Under the pieces are notes generated by a model. It was given only the letters and a program-made list of their open reading frames with translations. It ran no database searches and was not told where the DNA came from. The position numbers and the translations under genes are program-made. From IMG/VR virus record IMGVR_UViG_3300027896_000041, positions 1-61,128 of that record: a stretch of 61,128 nt of DNA; one strand, given 5' to 3'. This document shows, piece by piece, positions 30,535-39,632 of the stretch; the first letter of the stretch is position 1, and every line of letters starts with the position of its first letter. The stretch comes from a virus.

Positions 30535-30962
30535 ACTTTATCCAAATTAGGAGTCGGAATATATTCTGCATAACCAGTATCGGTTTCATGCAACCTAACT
30601 TTAAAACAGGAAGGGATCATACTATGAATATATTCATACATGTCCTTTGCCATATTTTCAGCGGTAGGATTATATCCAACAAGTTTAAAATTCCTATTAT
30701 ATTTCTTCAAACAATCAATATATTCCTTTGGCATCGTTGTTGGCATGACCAAGCAATGATCCCAAGAATCAATATACGACTTAATCTTATCTTTAATCAT
30801 AGTAAAATCAATTACCATTCCAGTAGCATCCAACTTAATAGATTCAAAGAACAATTCACAAATATAGCTATGCCCATGAATCTGGTCTGCGCAGGCGGTT
30901 GAATACGCCTCACTCAACTGATGAGCCATTTCGAATTTAAATTTCTTTCTAATTACGAACAT
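30531..30962 (-). CDS. queD: 6-carboxytetrahydropterin synthase
   Basis: The zinc ligands are H14, H29 and H31 (FEMAHQL, HGHSY); C24 is the likely catalytic cysteine. MVIDFTMIK, SWDHCLV, PTAENMA and RLHETDTGYAEY are family motifs. QueD converts dihydroneopterin triphosphate to 6-carboxytetrahydropterin, the first dedicated step toward preQ0, which some phages incorporate in DNA as 7-deazaguanine. No QueE, QueC or transglycosylase gene is visible here. It overlaps its neighbours by 4-10 nt. Confidence 0.9.
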   Translation of the reverse strand: MFVIRKKFKFEMAHQLSEAYSTACADQIHGHSYICELFFESIKLDATGMVIDFTMIKDKIKSYIDSWDHCLVMPTTMPKEYIDCLKKYNRNFKLVGYNPTAENMAKDMYEYIHSMIPSCFKVRLHETDTGYAEYIPTPNLDKV

Positions 30963-31411
30963 ATTGGTTTCTCCTTCAACAAGAAATCTGCTTCGGTTAA
31001 TTTTCTTCCTGTAAATCCAATCTTCTTCATATAAGTATTCATTGCAGAAATATTTTCGAACTCCTTCATATCAGTACCTTGATGATAACGATATAAAGGA
31101 TTCCATTCATCTTGCTTCTTATTATGACGAAGACTATAAATAATCCATATATCAGCTTCAGAAGGATGAACCAAAGAAATGATTGCTACATATCTAGTGC
31201 TCTTTGATTTGCTTTCTAGAGGTGTCTCAAACTTTATCCAGTTATCAATCATCCAACCAAATTTGTCATTTGTCAGTTTTTCATTTTTTATCATTCCAAT
31301 TTGACAAACATCATCTTTGAAGTACTTGCACTGTTCATTTTTAGGACACACTTCAAACTCATTGAGTGCAATCTGTGTCCTATCTTTCAATACAAACAAA
31401 TAACAAAACAT
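30953..31411 (-). CDS. Unknown protein
   Basis: 152 residues. A Cys group (CPKNEQCKYFKDDVC) and later strands (RYVAIISLVHPSEADIWIIY). It overlaps queD by 10 nt. No family recognised; a conserved role with queD is not established. Confidence 0.74.
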   Translation of the reverse strand: MFCYLFVLKDRTQIALNEFEVCPKNEQCKYFKDDVCQIGMIKNEKLTNDKFGWMIDNWIKFETPLESKSKSTRYVAIISLVHPSEADIWIIYSLRHNKKQDEWNPLYRYHQGTDMKEFENISAMNTYMKKIGFTGRKLTEADFLLKEKPICS

Positions 31412-31421
31412 TTTTATTCCC

Positions 31422-32732
31422 CTATACTAGATACGATGAATATTTATCATCCCAAACATACTTATTGATATTATTCAAATTCGTTTGGTGCTTTAATTTC
31501 TCTGCTTCCAGACCTTCAATATCAGTCTTCAATTTAAGTATTCTGCTAATGGTATACTTATCAAGCATTGCCTTAATATTTTCCACAGATATCTGAGTAT
31601 CTGTACAAATACCAGCAATAAGAAGATCAGGTTCATCTGGATGCAATTTTAACCATTTAGGCAACACAGCTTTAATCTTTGCCAACATTATCAATTCATC
31701 TATATCTTTTTGCACTCTTGCAATGTTATTTTTTAAAACAACATCAACAATCTGTAAATAATTTTTATAGACATTCAATAACATTTGATCAATAGATACA
31801 AGAACTACATTCCCTTCCATATCACACATATTGCATTCAAACGTAGTAGAACCAACAAGATGATAGTTAATCTTCTTATTCAATTGTTCAAGCGTTAAAG
31901 ACCTTTTCAGAGAAAGGAATCTGACTTTGGTTGAACTTGTGGATTCATCTATAAATCCAACAGTCTTTTGAATTTGAATTTCACTTTCAAGACTCTTCAG
32001 AATCTTCATCAAAGATTTACTAGGAGGCACTGATTTAACGATCACACTCTTATTGGTATAATCTATTTCAGATACGCCTCTGTACTCAATCTTTGCCTTA
32101 CCTGTCGTAAGCAACTCTTGAAAATCTTTATCCTTGCTAATATAACTACAATTTGTAAGAGGTCTGATAATTGGCTCTTTAGCTTCATAACCAAGTAACC
32201 ATTTCAGTCTCTTAACCAAATCCTTAATATTATATGAAGGAATAACTGTTCTGCTTCCAAAACCAATTCCTTGTGTATAATTCTTATTAATCAAACATAT
32301 AGGGAGTTTAGTAGGAATAAAAATTGGTTCTGCTTTCAGTTCCAATTCTTCTTGATTAACAAACTTTATATATTCAAAAGCTAAATCAAGTACGAATTTA
32401 CTACTTCTAACTTCAGTATACCTCATGGCGGCAGGTTCACAAGAAACAATACCACTATCACTTCCAAAATTTCCTTGACCTTTTACCAATCCACCATTAA
32501 CTAAAGCAACCAAAGAACCATAAGCGCTTTGGTCACCATGAGGATGATACTGTCCAATACACCACCCAACAACTTCAGCTGATTTAACATTGTTATCCTT
32601 TGCTCTTTCAAACAAAGAATATAACAGTCGTCTCTCGACTATCTTACAGCCATCGAGTACTGATGGGAATGCCCTAAATTTGTTAATGTATTTTCCATAA
32701 GTGGAGTATAGTTCAGATATTTGCTGTTTCAA
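31422..32732 (-). CDS. Type II topoisomerase subunit A (T4 gp52-like)
   Basis: The catalytic pair R104-Y105 lies in PAAMRYTE, and QYHPHGD (61-67) matches GyrA/ParC. KGQGNFGS is also conserved. At 436 residues it lacks the C-terminal wrapping domain of GyrA, like T4 gp52 (about 440). It works with the ATPase subunit at 32789-34630 to pass DNA strands and relieve torsion during replication. Confidence 0.93.
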   Translation of the reverse strand: MKQQISELYSTYGKYINKFRAFPSVLDGCKIVERRLLYSLFERAKDNNVKSAEVVGWCIGQYHPHGDQSAYGSLVALVNGGLVKGQGNFGSDSGIVSCEPAAMRYTEVRSSKFVLDLAFEYIKFVNQEELELKAEPIFIPTKLPICLINKNYTQGIGFGSRTVIPSYNIKDLVKRLKWLLGYEAKEPIIRPLTNCSYISKDKDFQELLTTGKAKIEYRGVSEIDYTNKSVIVKSVPPSKSLMKILKSLESEIQIQKTVGFIDESTSSTKVRFLSLKRSLTLEQLNKKINYHLVGSTTFECNMCDMEGNVVLVSIDQMLLNVYKNYLQIVDVVLKNNIARVQKDIDELIMLAKIKAVLPKWLKLHPDEPDLLIAGICTDTQISVENIKAMLDKYTISRILKLKTDIEGLEAEKLKHQTNLNNINKYVWDDKYSSYLV

Positions 32733-32754
32733 AATAACATCCCCTTATTATTTT

Positions 32755-32764
32755 TAATTTATTC
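32755..32764 (-). promoter_or_regulatory. GAATAAATTA motif
   Basis: Exact copy 23 nt before the topoisomerase A start at 32732; it could give this gene its own transcript. Confidence 0.5.
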
Positions 32765-32788
32765 CAATCCATGATCTTCGTCATCTTT

Positions 32789-34630
32789 TTATTCTCCATC
32801 CTCGCCAATCAATCCTCTTTTCGATTCAGCATCCGTCATAATCTTCCAAATCTCTTCTGGATCATCTGGATACTCAATCTTTTCTAATCTCCTAGTTTCT
32901 TTATCTAGAAGACAAACTTTCAATTGGTCAGGATTCATTTCTCCGAGACCTTTATATCTCTGAACCTTTATATTTTCATTATCTTTCTTAAATGTCTCAA
33001 GTTCTTGATCATTATAAAATGGGTAGAACTTACCAGCTTTAATCGCGCCATAAAGCGGCATAATTGCTCTATAGACAGTCACACCGGGTTGGATTAACCC
33101 TGGCACCAACTTCAAAAATAAAACCATGAGGAGCGTCGTTATGTGAGCTCCATCAGCATCGGCATCAGTAGCAAAAACTACCTTACCATATCTGATATGT
33201 TCTAAATCAAAATTGGGTTCAATCCCTGTACCAAGAGCATTGCATATTTCTACCACTTCTTTATTTTTCAAGAAGTCTTTTTTACCACCTGCCATGTTAG
33301 GAATCTTTCCCTTCAAAGCTAAAATAGCATGATACTTTGTATTTCGACATTGTACCAAACCACCAGCAGCAGAAGATCCTTCAGTAATGAACAACTCACT
33401 CTGATCAACATTATGAGTAGTACAATCCTTTAACTTAGAATCAATCACCTGATTGAATCTAGAAACTTCTTTACCGCCTTTAATAATACTTTTATTAGTG
33501 GAGAGACTCTTTCTATAAGATTCAAAGAAAGACAAAAGTTGATTTTTCAACTCCTGGTTAGTTTCGAGAACTTGCTCTAACTTCTTATCCATTCCATTAA
33601 AAAGAGTATCTAATTTTGCTTTGGATGTTGAGAGTTTTTCCTTTGTCTGACTGGTATATTCTGGTGTATACAATGATATCATTGTAAATGCCCGAAATCC
33701 AACAAAGCAATCTTGTGGTTGAAAACTCAACTTCTCTTTCTTTGCATATTGTACAAATAAATCTCTAAATAAAGTATAAACCATATTGATGTGTGTTCCT
33801 TGATTAACACTCAATAGATTTACGCAACCATGCTGTTTTGCTGGAGATCCACCATTCATATCCCAAGCAAACTTTACAGTGATCTCTTCATCTTTAATCT
33901 TATTAGAGATAGAAAGCATGGGTGTGATATTTTTAGTTTCTCCATCCATAAGTACTTCATTAAAATATTTTACCATGTCGTAATGAATAACTTCCTTCTT
34001 ATCATCTTCCATCAATATCAATTTAAGATGCGGTATACTAACAGAAGCAATACGAAGTCTTTCTCGAACTGGAGTAATATCAAATTCCAATTTTTCAAAA
34101 TATTTTTTACCTGGTTTGAATGATACCTGAGTAGCAAATGGTCTCTTATCACTAGGAGAATCCACTGTACTTTTATTAACAAGTTTTGCATTCTCAAAAC
34201 GATAATTTACTTTCTTATCATCTCGATATACAATAAATTCAACCCAGTCAGAAAGTGCAGTTACAGCAACAAGTCCAATTCCATGTAAACCTGCTGCAAT
34301 ACCATAAGCTGCTCCTTCTTGTCCCTTTGAAAATTTACCACCACTAAACAACTTAGTAGCAATTGTATTAATAACGTCACCAGTGATAGGAATACCTCTA
34401 CCATTATCTGAAATAGTGCATATATGTTCCTTCTGATCGACAAATACCCCAATCAATGAAGCATGTTTTGCATTAGCTTCATCAAGCGAATTATCCAAAA
34501 CCTCAAACAACAAATGATTAGGTCTTTCTGTCTCGCCAATGTACATTCCTGGATTTTGCCTGATGTGCTGTAACTCCGACAGTACAGTAATGCTATTATG
34601 ATCATAAATTGGTTCTTTTTTATCTGTCAT
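32789..34630 (-). CDS. Type II topoisomerase ATPase subunit (GyrB/gp39-like)
   Basis: The GHKL ATPase part has EVLDNSLDEA (E43, N47), DNGRGIP (75-81) and GLHGIG. The TOPRIM part has TEGSSAAGG (from T416) and DADADGAHI (489-497), ending with RYKGLGEM. 613 residues is close to a one-piece GyrB/ParE without the long insert. T4 splits this function between gp39 and gp60; here it is one gene. The start codon overlaps the preceding endonuclease stop (ATGA). Confidence 0.93.
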   Translation of the reverse strand: MTDKKEPIYDHNSITVLSELQHIRQNPGMYIGETERPNHLLFEVLDNSLDEANAKHASLIGVFVDQKEHICTISDNGRGIPITGDVINTIATKLFSGGKFSKGQEGAAYGIAAGLHGIGLVAVTALSDWVEFIVYRDDKKVNYRFENAKLVNKSTVDSPSDKRPFATQVSFKPGKKYFEKLEFDITPVRERLRIASVSIPHLKLILMEDDKKEVIHYDMVKYFNEVLMDGETKNITPMLSISNKIKDEEITVKFAWDMNGGSPAKQHGCVNLLSVNQGTHINMVYTLFRDLFVQYAKKEKLSFQPQDCFVGFRAFTMISLYTPEYTSQTKEKLSTSKAKLDTLFNGMDKKLEQVLETNQELKNQLLSFFESYRKSLSTNKSIIKGGKEVSRFNQVIDSKLKDCTTHNVDQSELFITEGSSAAGGLVQCRNTKYHAILALKGKIPNMAGGKKDFLKNKEVVEICNALGTGIEPNFDLEHIRYGKVVFATDADADGAHITTLLMVLFLKLVPGLIQPGVTVYRAIMPLYGAIKAGKFYPFYNDQELETFKKDNENIKVQRYKGLGEMNPDQLKVCLLDKETRRLEKIEYPDDPEEIWKIMTDAESKRGLIGEDGE

Positions 34631-35661
34631 AAATTTCCTTTATTTTCTAATATAATATTATGAATTTCTTTTTCCGATGGAATCCTATCTTTAAATCTAT
34701 AAATTTTCCAACCAGCATTTCTAATTTTATTATCTCTTTCATTATCATGTTGCTGATCTTGATGCCAATAAGATCCATCATATTCTAAATCTATTTTCAA
34801 AGATGGTATAGCAATATCTAACAAAACATTTAATTCTGGTAATGGATAATTCAAAATAGTTTCTAAATTAAATTTTCTAACTGTATTAAAAAATTCCATC
34901 TGAGGCTGTGAACAATTTGTATTTCCACAAAGTGCTTTTATTGCTCCACCATTTAACATATATTGTCTTTGATTTTCTGCTAACTCTGGTCTTTCTTTAA
35001 AAATTCTTTTCTGAGTTTCCTGATTTTTCTTTCTGTTTTCCGGATCAAGATAATGTTTCTTCAATCCAGAAATAATTTTTTGAATAGCTTCTGGATTATC
35101 TTGTAAATGATGATTATTCCTATAACAATTTATACACCAATCAGCATCTATAGAATGTGTTTCTTTTCCACAATCTAGGCAAATTCCCTTTTTTCTACTT
35201 TTTATTTCATCTGGAAAATTATTTTCTGATCCATATTTATTGATATAATACTGATAACATATTGGAGAATAAGTTAATATATGATGTATTACTCTTTTAA
35301 ATTTTTTAGAACAGCATTCGCATACTTGATAATTATGTAACTTGGTAGCAGAATATATCCTAGTTGGAAAATCATCCTCTATTTTATACTTATTTATATA
35401 AAATTGATAACATGGTGTATTATTTTTCTTACCAGACATAAGATGCATCTGAAGTGCAAATTCTCGTTTAAATTCTTTAAAACAGCATTCGCATATTTTA
35501 AATTCAGGTTTCTTTATTTTCCAAGGAAAATCATTTTCAGTTTTATACTTTTCAATATAAAATTGAAAACAATCCTTATTAACTTCTCTATGATTAATAG
35601 ATAAATGATAATTTAAACCCTGAATACCTCTAAACTCTTTATTACATTTTTCACATTTCAT
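34627..35661 (-). CDS. Homing endonuclease with C2H2-like fingers
   Basis: It begins MKCEKCNKEFRGIQGLNYHL, a C2H2 finger, followed by two related units (CECCFKEFKREFALQMHL, CECCSKKFKRVIHH) and CLDCG. The nuclease end has LKIDLEYDGSYWHQD and IYRFKDRIPSEKEI, the Vsr/EDxHD-like set. Its end contains the AAAGGA ribosome-binding site of the topoisomerase gene and overlaps its ATG, so it sits precisely at that junction. Confidence 0.82.
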   Translation of the reverse strand: MKCEKCNKEFRGIQGLNYHLSINHREVNKDCFQFYIEKYKTENDFPWKIKKPEFKICECCFKEFKREFALQMHLMSGKKNNTPCYQFYINKYKIEDDFPTRIYSATKLHNYQVCECCSKKFKRVIHHILTYSPICYQYYINKYGSENNFPDEIKSRKKGICLDCGKETHSIDADWCINCYRNNHHLQDNPEAIQKIISGLKKHYLDPENRKKNQETQKRIFKERPELAENQRQYMLNGGAIKALCGNTNCSQPQMEFFNTVRKFNLETILNYPLPELNVLLDIAIPSLKIDLEYDGSYWHQDQQHDNERDNKIRNAGWKIYRFKDRIPSEKEIHNIILENKGNL

Positions 35662-35662
35662 A

Positions 35663-35672
35663 TAATTTATTC
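35663..35672 (-). promoter_or_regulatory. GAATAAATTA motif
   Basis: Exact copy only 1 nt before the endonuclease ATG at 35661, which argues for a leaderless message or for a role other than a simple promoter. Confidence 0.42.
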
Positions 35673-35701
35673 AGGATTAAAACTAACATGATCTAATTCA
35701 T

Positions 35702-36715
35702 TTAATGCGTCACTATCCCATCACTAAAGTATTTTGAAAATAATAAACATGTATGATTGCATCCTCTACATAGTGAATTATAATCATTTTTTATTGCGTC
35801 TCTTGCTGCAGGTAAAATCATTTTATCACTATCTGAAAATATTTCATTCAATTTTAATTTAGGAAATTCGACTCCTCTGATCCTCAAACACAACCGAAAT
35901 GTCCCATCACTATCCACAGTCACATTATGCAAGTCTTTATGTATTGCACATTTCATTTCACATGGAAGAATACCATATAACTTGATCAACATTTCAGGAA
36001 TATGAACCTTCAATGAAGAGTCGGACATAATATCCATAAATTGTTTGGCAACACCTTCATTTTTATGAACTAACAAATGTTCATCTTTGATTGTAGAAAA
36101 ATCATAATAATTACTTTTCTTCAGATCGATCGTTGTTATGCTACTATAGATATTATTCTCAGAAAGAATTTTTACAGTATCATATAAATAAGTATAATTT
36201 TGTGATGTTACAGTCATCTCAGCAACAACATCTTCTGCTATTCCTTGAGACTTTAGGAGACACAAATTCTTAAATCCAGCTATCGTTTTATCAATAGCAT
36301 GATCTTTTCTAGAACTGTATCCGCCATATAATTCCGGATCTACAGAGGCACTAAATCCTCTAATCTTACCAACGTCTTTATACAACTGTAAAATTTTTGG
36401 TTGAATCTCTTCTGTGTTATTTGATATTATAGTGTAATATACATTCCGTGCGTGACAGTGCTTAATAATATCAGTCAATCCATTATACAAAAAAGGTTCA
36501 CCGCCATAAAAAATTAAAAATACATTAGGGTTATTCAAAACGAGCTTGTCAATAATCTCAATCCACTTGGTGCTGGTCAATTCATTATCCCGATAATGTT
36601 TCATATTAGGATACAATTTTGGCATATCTTCATAATCACGAACGATAGAACAATAATCACACCGCAAATTACATCTTCTAGTCAACAAAATATTTGCTAT
36701 CTGAATTTTATCCAT
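35702..36715 (-). CDS. Radical SAM protein with SPASM-like C terminus
   Basis: TRRCNLRCDYCSI (CxxxCxxC) binds the 4Fe-4S cluster that cleaves S-adenosylmethionine, followed by IFYGGEPFLY (GGEP motif). The C-terminal part has DGTFRLC and CRGCNHTC, a SPASM/twitch-like cluster. This architecture is found in peptide- and protein-modifying enzymes such as RiPP or sulfatase maturases. It is not typical of QueE. The substrate is unknown. A terminator follows the neighbouring gene upstream, so this gene may have its own promoter. Confidence 0.84.
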   Translation of the reverse strand: MDKIQIANILLTRRCNLRCDYCSIVRDYEDMPKLYPNMKHYRDNELTSTKWIEIIDKLVLNNPNVFLIFYGGEPFLYNGLTDIIKHCHARNVYYTIISNNTEEIQPKILQLYKDVGKIRGFSASVDPELYGGYSSRKDHAIDKTIAGFKNLCLLKSQGIAEDVVAEMTVTSQNYTYLYDTVKILSENNIYSSITTIDLKKSNYYDFSTIKDEHLLVHKNEGVAKQFMDIMSDSSLKVHIPEMLIKLYGILPCEMKCAIHKDLHNVTVDSDGTFRLCLRIRGVEFPKLKLNEIFSDSDKMILPAARDAIKNDYNSLCRGCNHTCLLFSKYFSDGIVTH

Positions 36716-36735
36716 AGTTTTTCCTTGAATGAAAA

Positions 36736-36771
36736 ACCCGCCTTTATACCGTTTAAAGTATAAAGGCGGGT
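36736..36771 (-). terminator. Rho-independent terminator
   Basis: A 14-bp stem ACCCGCCTTTATAC/GTATAAAGGCGGGT followed by TTTTTC on the minus strand, just after the probable single-strand-binding gene. Confidence 0.92.
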
Positions 36772-36790
36772 AATTTTTATTTAATTAGAT

Positions 36791-37663
36791 TTAAATTCCG
36801 AGATCGAAATTAGAATCATTTGCAACATCAACTGCCGCTGTCTGCGTTTTTGCAGAACCGGGCGATTCAAATGGAACTGATCCACTATTATCAGATGCAG
36901 GTTTTCCTGTACCAGCTCCCTTAACACTAGATGTTCTATCAAACTGCTTTTCAAATTCAGATTGCATTGATACCGCAGAATTCATTACCTGTTCAACCGC
37001 CTTATCAGGAAGTTGAATTTCAGGGGTAAATGAAAAGACCTGCTTATCACCGAAATCAGACTTAGCAAGAACAACTTCAGCATAAGAAATAAACCTTCTG
37101 GGCATAACCACGAGTCTTTCGAATTCAGGTTTATCACTCAGAGGAGGTAAATTCTTCGCCTTTTCAGAGATCGCCTTAATGAACTCAGATGCGCCATTAA
37201 ATCTCATTCCTGCGCACTTAAAGAAAATCATTATAGGATCACCCTGCTTAATTTTAGCATCGGGAATATCTTTAGGATGAGTCAATGCTTTCTTAGTTTT
37301 AGGATCAAGAGCAACACCAGCAATAACATATGCATACTTACAAGTGTCATCAAGCTTCTTTACATCATCATCCCAACCAAAAGCAACCAGAGTATTAAAA
37401 TCCTTACCATCCCTACCCTTTGCTGCAACATATTTTTCCCAGAAACGTTTTGTAAAATACGGGATAAAATAAACTTTTGATTCATTATTTATCAAATACG
37501 TACCACTATCAATCGAAGGCATACACTGCAATTTACCAAACTCTTGACCTTCACGAGCTGCTCCTGTAATAAATACAGAAAAGAACTTGCCTGGTTCGCG
37601 TTTAGCTGATGCAGAACTTACCTTTGCTAGATCACCATAATTATCAGAATTTAACAATGCCAT
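36791..37663 (-). CDS. Probable ssDNA-binding protein
   Basis: The ATG at 37663 (MALLNSDNYGD) is preceded by AAGGAGAGAGTT; a TTG upstream lies before that site. About 290 residues. A basic, aromatic-rich core (YFIPYFTKRFWEKYV, FISYAEVVL) is followed by a Ser/Gly/Pro linker and an acidic end (DVANDSNFDLGI), the layout of phage single-strand-binding proteins. Its isolated unit with a strong terminator suggests high expression. No sequence family is recognised with certainty, so the assignment is by architecture. Confidence 0.55.
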   Translation of the reverse strand: MALLNSDNYGDLAKVSSASAKREPGKFFSVFITGAAREGQEFGKLQCMPSIDSGTYLINNESKVYFIPYFTKRFWEKYVAAKGRDGKDFNTLVAFGWDDDVKKLDDTCKYAYVIAGVALDPKTKKALTHPKDIPDAKIKQGDPIMIFFKCAGMRFNGASEFIKAISEKAKNLPPLSDKPEFERLVVMPRRFISYAEVVLAKSDFGDKQVFSFTPEIQLPDKAVEQVMNSAVSMQSEFEKQFDRTSSVKGAGTGKPASDNSGSVPFESPGSAKTQTAAVDVANDSNFDLGI

Positions 37664-37733
37664 AACTCTCTCCTTATACAAAAATCTTTGAATAAAAAAT
37701 GTATTAAAACTCCCACTGCCTATTATTATTTAT

Positions 37734-37767
37734 CTTACCATAATCAGGTAAAAGTGATTATGGCAAG
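37734..37767 (-). other. Hairpin in the leader before the ssDNA-binding gene
   Basis: CTTGCCATAATC pairs with GATTATGGTAAG over 12 bp (one G-U on the minus strand). No T run follows, so it is more likely a leader structure than a terminator. The rest of 37682-37831 is AT-rich and holds no clear gene. Confidence 0.4.
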
Positions 37768-37887
37768 ATTATATTACGAAATATTTTAGAATATTATAAC
37801 TCTATATCATAAATAAATATATATAGAAGTATCAACCTATTTTAACTGGAGCAACCATTGGCGCAGGCACCTGAACTGGGACTCCTA

Positions 37888-38157
37888 CTACTGGGGCTTG
37901 TTCATTTTCGACACATCTACCTTAGTTCCTTCAAAAGATACCAGATTCTTAGCATCAAAATCTATAATAATATTTGCTGCCTTTGATCTCATAATCATAT
38001 TTGAAAGTGCCTTGATCTGGGGCGTTACAGGTACTTCTATTCTGAGTTCTGTATTATCCTTAAACTTAAAGAACATACCATCACTAGTATCCTGCAATTG
38101 AAAAAATGAATCATTACCAACTTCTATCTTCAGAGGACCTTTCTTAATCGTAACCAT
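37888..38157 (-). CDS. Small structural-type protein, frame may continue by -1 shift
   Basis: 89 residues, beta-rich (LKIEVGNDSFFQL, NTELRIEVPV, ANIIIDF). After the stop at 37888 the -1 frame stays open to 37832 and encodes a Pro/Val-rich tail (APVVGVPVQVPAPMVAP). The tail looks coding, so either a frameshift is used or a mutation has shortened the gene. Function unknown. Confidence 0.7.
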   Translation of the reverse strand: MVTIKKGPLKIEVGNDSFFQLQDTSDGMFFKFKDNTELRIEVPVTPQIKALSNMIMRSKAANIIIDFDAKNLVSFEGTKVDVSKMNKPQ

Positions 38158-38168
38158 TGTACTATCTC

Positions 38169-38768
38169 CTATTTGTTTCTGATTAGTTGTGTTGATATTA
38201 CTCCTGGCAAATCAGATAATACCAGTATTGTCAGAGTCTTAACTCCTTCTACAGACGAACAATTATCAAAATGAAATTTAAGATATGGATTAACATCATC
38301 TGTATTTATTATTTTATTCTTGATTTCAAAATAATGTGCAGTAAACAAATCATTCATTCGTTGCTTATCCGCTAAAGTATTCAAATCAATCAAAGGCAAA
38401 CAAAACGATAAACTATCGATCCATTCATGCCTAATTATATATTTAACAAAATCAGAAACTTCATCTAGTTTCTGCTCTACTAAACCAGTTCTAAGAATAT
38501 ATTCTTTTACAAAACCGAAATTATATTCAAAATCAAGTTTATCTAATAATCGTTTTATATAACTTTGAAATTCATCTATAGGAAGTTGTGATTTAATATC
38601 TTCAAAATGCAAATCAAACTCTATTTTTGAATACCTAGTTCCTATTGATTCTAATACAGAATCTTTTAAAAACATTAGATTCTGATTAACCATTAATTGA
38701 TCTTGTTCAATATCTACTTCATCATACGGAGAAATAACCTCTGACAATCTTTGATCTAAACTCTTCAT
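38169..38768 (-). CDS. Unknown helical protein next to RNA polymerase genes
   Basis: 199 residues, mostly helices, without Cys clusters or membrane segments. It is the last gene before the polymerase block, separated from beta only by an inserted endonuclease. A link with transcription is possible but based on position alone. Confidence 0.72.
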   Translation of the reverse strand: MKSLDQRLSEVISPYDEVDIEQDQLMVNQNLMFLKDSVLESIGTRYSKIEFDLHFEDIKSQLPIDEFQSYIKRLLDKLDFEYNFGFVKEYILRTGLVEQKLDEVSDFVKYIIRHEWIDSLSFCLPLIDLNTLADKQRMNDLFTAHYFEIKNKIINTDDVNPYLKFHFDNCSSVEGVKTLTILVLSDLPGVISTQLIRNK

Positions 38769-38774
38769 ATTTTT

Positions 38775-39632
38775 TTATTCCTTTGTAATTAATTCCAATA
38801 CAGTTTTAAAATCGTTTATAACTTGTTCTTTATTAACGAACCAATCTGTATCTTTAATAATAAAAAATTTACATTTCAGATGGGCTGTTAACTCTTTTTC
38901 TCTTCTTTCATCATGTTCTATATAACAAGTACTGTTATGGTGTGATTCATAAACTTCTATTATAAGATTTAAATCTTCTAAATATCCATCAGGATAATAA
39001 CCAATACAGGTAAAATTTCTTTGAATTTTTCGACCAGTAATAGCTTCTAATTCATCTAATATTAATTTTTCATTCTTTCCCATTTGAACTTGATATTCTG
39101 ATCCTTGTGATTCTATATTATGAATAAAGTTTTCTCTATATGATTGTCTTGCCTCTGGAGTTCTGCAATATAAATCACCAAAATGCAAAATCTGAGTATC
39201 TATTTTTTTCTTCTTTATATCTTCAATTTTTGAAGGGTGATCTACACCATATCGATCTATACATGTTTGCTTAAATTTTTCTTTGAGCTCATCTGAATGT
39301 AATGGATTTATCACTCCATATTTTTTCATCATACCACTTTCTTTTACATCATCCAACATCAATATATTTTCAACACCAAAATTTTTCTTACATGTATCTC
39401 TCATCTTTTCTTGTATTTTCTTATTTTTAACTGCGCATGATGGTCCACAAAATTCATTATATGCTTCTGATAAATCTCTATTAAATTTCTTCTTTTTCCC
39501 GCATTCCGGGCAGATATCTTCATTCTCTTTTTTCAAATAAGTATCATAATATTGCTGAAGAGTAAGATTATGTATTTTTTGGATGTGATGACCGATCCTC
39601 TTCAATTCTATATTACAAATTTCACATTTCAT
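38775..39632 (-). CDS. Homing endonuclease with GVxN repeats
   Basis: CEICNIELKRIGHHIQKIH finger, then CPECGKKKKF, then repeats FGVENILML, YGVINPLHS and YGVDHPSKI that match those of the protein at 4273-5025. The nuclease end has LIIEVYESHHNS and FFIIKDTDWF. Its ATG overlaps the beta stop codon (ATGA), so it is translated after beta and sits exactly at the gene junction. Confidence 0.82.
   Translation of the reverse strand: MKCEICNIELKRIGHHIQKIHNLTLQQYYDTYLKKENEDICPECGKKKKFNRDLSEAYNEFCGPSCAVKNKKIQEKMRDTCKKNFGVENILMLDDVKESGMMKKYGVINPLHSDELKEKFKQTCIDRYGVDHPSKIEDIKKKKIDTQILHFGDLYCRTPEARQSYRENFIHNIESQGSEYQVQMGKNEKLILDELEAITGRKIQRNFTCIGYYPDGYLEDLNLIIEVYESHHNSTCYIEHDERREKELTAHLKCKFFIIKDTDWFVNKEQVINDFKTVLELITKE

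Noticed and set aside
35702-36715. QueE identity for the radical SAM protein because queD is nearby
   Set aside because: The second Cys cluster and length fit SPASM proteins; QueE has a different cluster and is shorter.
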